Below, piece by piece: positions 34,549 through 35,498 of a DNA stretch of 35,498 bases; positions within the stretch are counted from its first letter, which is position 1; each line of letters opens with the position of its first letter. The stretch is from Planctomycetota bacterium (GTDB lineage Bacteria > Planctomycetota > Phycisphaerae > UBA1845 > UTPLA1), in assembly GCA_016712275.1 (NCBI GenBank), contig JADJRI010000058.1, positions 1 through 35,498 on the forward strand, given 5' to 3'. A model generated the notes under the pieces. It ran no database searches. It saw nothing but the letters and a program-made list of their open reading frames with translations, and was not told where the DNA came from. A program made the translations under genes and the position numbers.

Positions 34549-35336
34549 GCTCCAAGTTGGGTTTTATTGGCGAGCAATGTGTAGTACTTAATCAGGGACA
34601 TTTCGTCTTTAATGAATCGATAGCGCAATTCGCCATCCACCGTCGAGGCCATTTTCTTGAGTAGCGATTCATTAACACCGGACGGATTCTCTCCGATGCC
34701 GATGGCATCGATGATGACACCGCGTTGCTTGAGAGATTCCGCGATTGGGAGTGGATAGCCGCCCATCCCGTCGGTGAGGATGATGATTCTTCGAACGACA
34801 TTGTTTCGGTGCCAACAGAAGTTTGCATCGGCCAATTCGAGCGGTTTGGCGATATCCGTTCCGCCATCGGAAGTCATTCTTTGAATTGCTTCGATGATTG
34901 AACGTCGATTCGTTCGAAGAGGTGAGAGATGCCAGAGTATCGTTGCGTTGTTGTTGAATTCCATAACTCCGATTTCGTCATCTGCATCAATCATGGCTTT
35001 GTTGACGACAAGCGTAACGGAGGCACGTTTTGCAACCTCGAGTTTTGTATTGAGTTGTTTGAATTGCGCGCTCATACTCCCGGACCTGTCCGTTAGAATC
35101 ATGGTGAGCTCGCGTTGACCTATGGGCGCACTCGAATTGCACGTCACCGAGCCCAGCGCGGTCGCCAGTGAGGACATCTGTGTGGCGTTCCTGATGAGTT
35201 GGGGGGACTGGCCCACGAACTGACAGGGCACCGTTTTGTTCTGGATCTGAGTGGTTCCCATCATCTGGCCGCACCCTTGGCAGAATCTCGAGCCGGACGG
35301 ATTTGAAAGCGAACATTTGGAGCAGGTGATATTCAT
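34545..35336 (-). CDS. Zinc-ribbon plus von Willebrand A domain protein
   Basis: A 263-residue protein; the ATG at 35336 has AAAGGA about seven bases upstream. Cys5, Cys8, Cys19 and Cys22 (CSKC and CQGC) form a zinc ribbon. A VWA domain covers about residues 75-255. Its metal-ion-dependent adhesion site is complete: DRSGS (Asp83, Ser85, Ser87), the Thr in SDGGTD and the Asp in LTDGMGG. There is no signal peptide, so it is cytoplasmic and probably binds a protein partner in a metal-dependent way. Its start lies 12 bases after the stop of an FHA-domain gene, and its stop overlaps the next start. FHA and VWA proteins together suggest a phospho-threonine signalling complex. Confidence 0.8.
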   Translation of the reverse strand: MNITCSKCSLSNPSGSRFCQGCGQMMGTTQIQNKTVPCQFVGQSPQLIRNATQMSSLATALGSVTCNSSAPIGQRELTMILTDRSGSMSAQFKQLNTKLEVAKRASVTLVVNKAMIDADDEIGVMEFNNNATILWHLSPLRTNRRSIIEAIQRMTSDGGTDIAKPLELADANFCWHRNNVVRRIIILTDGMGGYPLPIAESLKQRGVIIDAIGIGENPSGVNESLLKKMASTVDGELRYRFIKDEMSLIKYYTLLANKTQLGA

Positions 35337-35348
35337 GTTGATTTCCTT

Positions 35349-35498
35349 TCAATGACTGAAATAGACAGCTACGTTGTTGGCAATGCGGATTTTCATTCCT
35401 GGTGTCAGCTGCATCGGCGCTCTAGCGTGCATGCTTCCAACATACGTCTTATTGGTACTGCCGAGGTCCTGAATGAACACCATGCCGTCGAGACAGAC
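35349..35498 (-). CDS. FHA domain protein, C-terminal end, cut by the window edge
   Basis: About 49 codons on the minus strand, stop at 35349-35351, open to the window edge. The sequence IQDLGSTNKTYVGSMH carries the FHA signature: an Asp followed by Gly-Ser-x-Asn-x-Thr, here with Lys and Thr after Asn. It continues LTPGMKIRIANNVAVYF, the last strands of the fold. FHA domains bind phosphothreonine peptides. It is the first visible gene of the operon; the start and the N-terminal part, perhaps with a further domain, lie outside the window. Confidence 0.8.
   Translation of the reverse strand, partial: VCLDGMVFIQDLGSTNKTYVGSMHARAPMQLTPGMKIRIANNVAVYFSH

Overview
The window looks like a chromosomal piece of a planctomycete (Planctomycetota; class not decidable from sequence alone). 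The basis is a TIGR02999-type ECF sigma factor, a serine/threonine kinase fused to a helical/TPR-like C-terminus, a VIT/von Willebrand protein, and very large secreted proteins built from thrombospondin-3, FG-GAP, dockerin-like, beta-helix and cadherin modules. No ribosomal or core metabolic operon is present.

Layout. 1-1634: an edge fragment and a lipoprotein, both AT-richer than the rest. 1635-3455: a repeat-filled gap with several families of palindromic repeats and a 79-bp tandem repeat. 3456-12416: housekeeping or envelope genes: VIT/VWA protein, two related exported helical proteins, a Lon substrate-binding-domain protein, an RNase HII-like protein, an Mpo1-like membrane protein, a cytochrome c-prime-like lipoprotein and a small membrane protein. 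12626-15950: an integrated or decayed element between tRNA-Arg(CCT) and a tRNA-like 3' half, with two different tyrosine recombinases and an excisionase-like HTH protein. 15958-30227: three minus-strand secreted-protein genes, a broken kinase and an ECF sigma factor. 30859-35498: accessory genes: radical SAM protein plus a 114-residue partner, a micro-ORF coupled to an ArdC-like antirestriction/metallopeptidase gene, and a tight minus-strand operon of FHA, zinc-ribbon/VWA, two membrane proteins and a small protein.

The strongest new signal is a shared upstream element. All three secreted-protein genes (starts 16869, 23231 and 29410) carry TTACGG-N15-CTCGTTTG on their own strand, with exactly the same spacer, 90-97 bases before the start codon. 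This looks like an ECF-type promoter. The ECF sigma gene at 29670 lies divergently beside the third copy, and the kinase beside the second. I infer one regulon for cell-surface proteins, probably controlled by that sigma factor.

Many genes are interrupted by one-base indels (VIT/VWA, RNase HII-like, second recombinase, giant adhesin, kinase, radical SAM, ArdC). Most fit single-base losses, some in G runs. Either the assembly has uncorrected indels or several genes are decaying; the sequence alone cannot decide. The kinase also lacks its glycine-rich loop, which a simple indel cannot explain.
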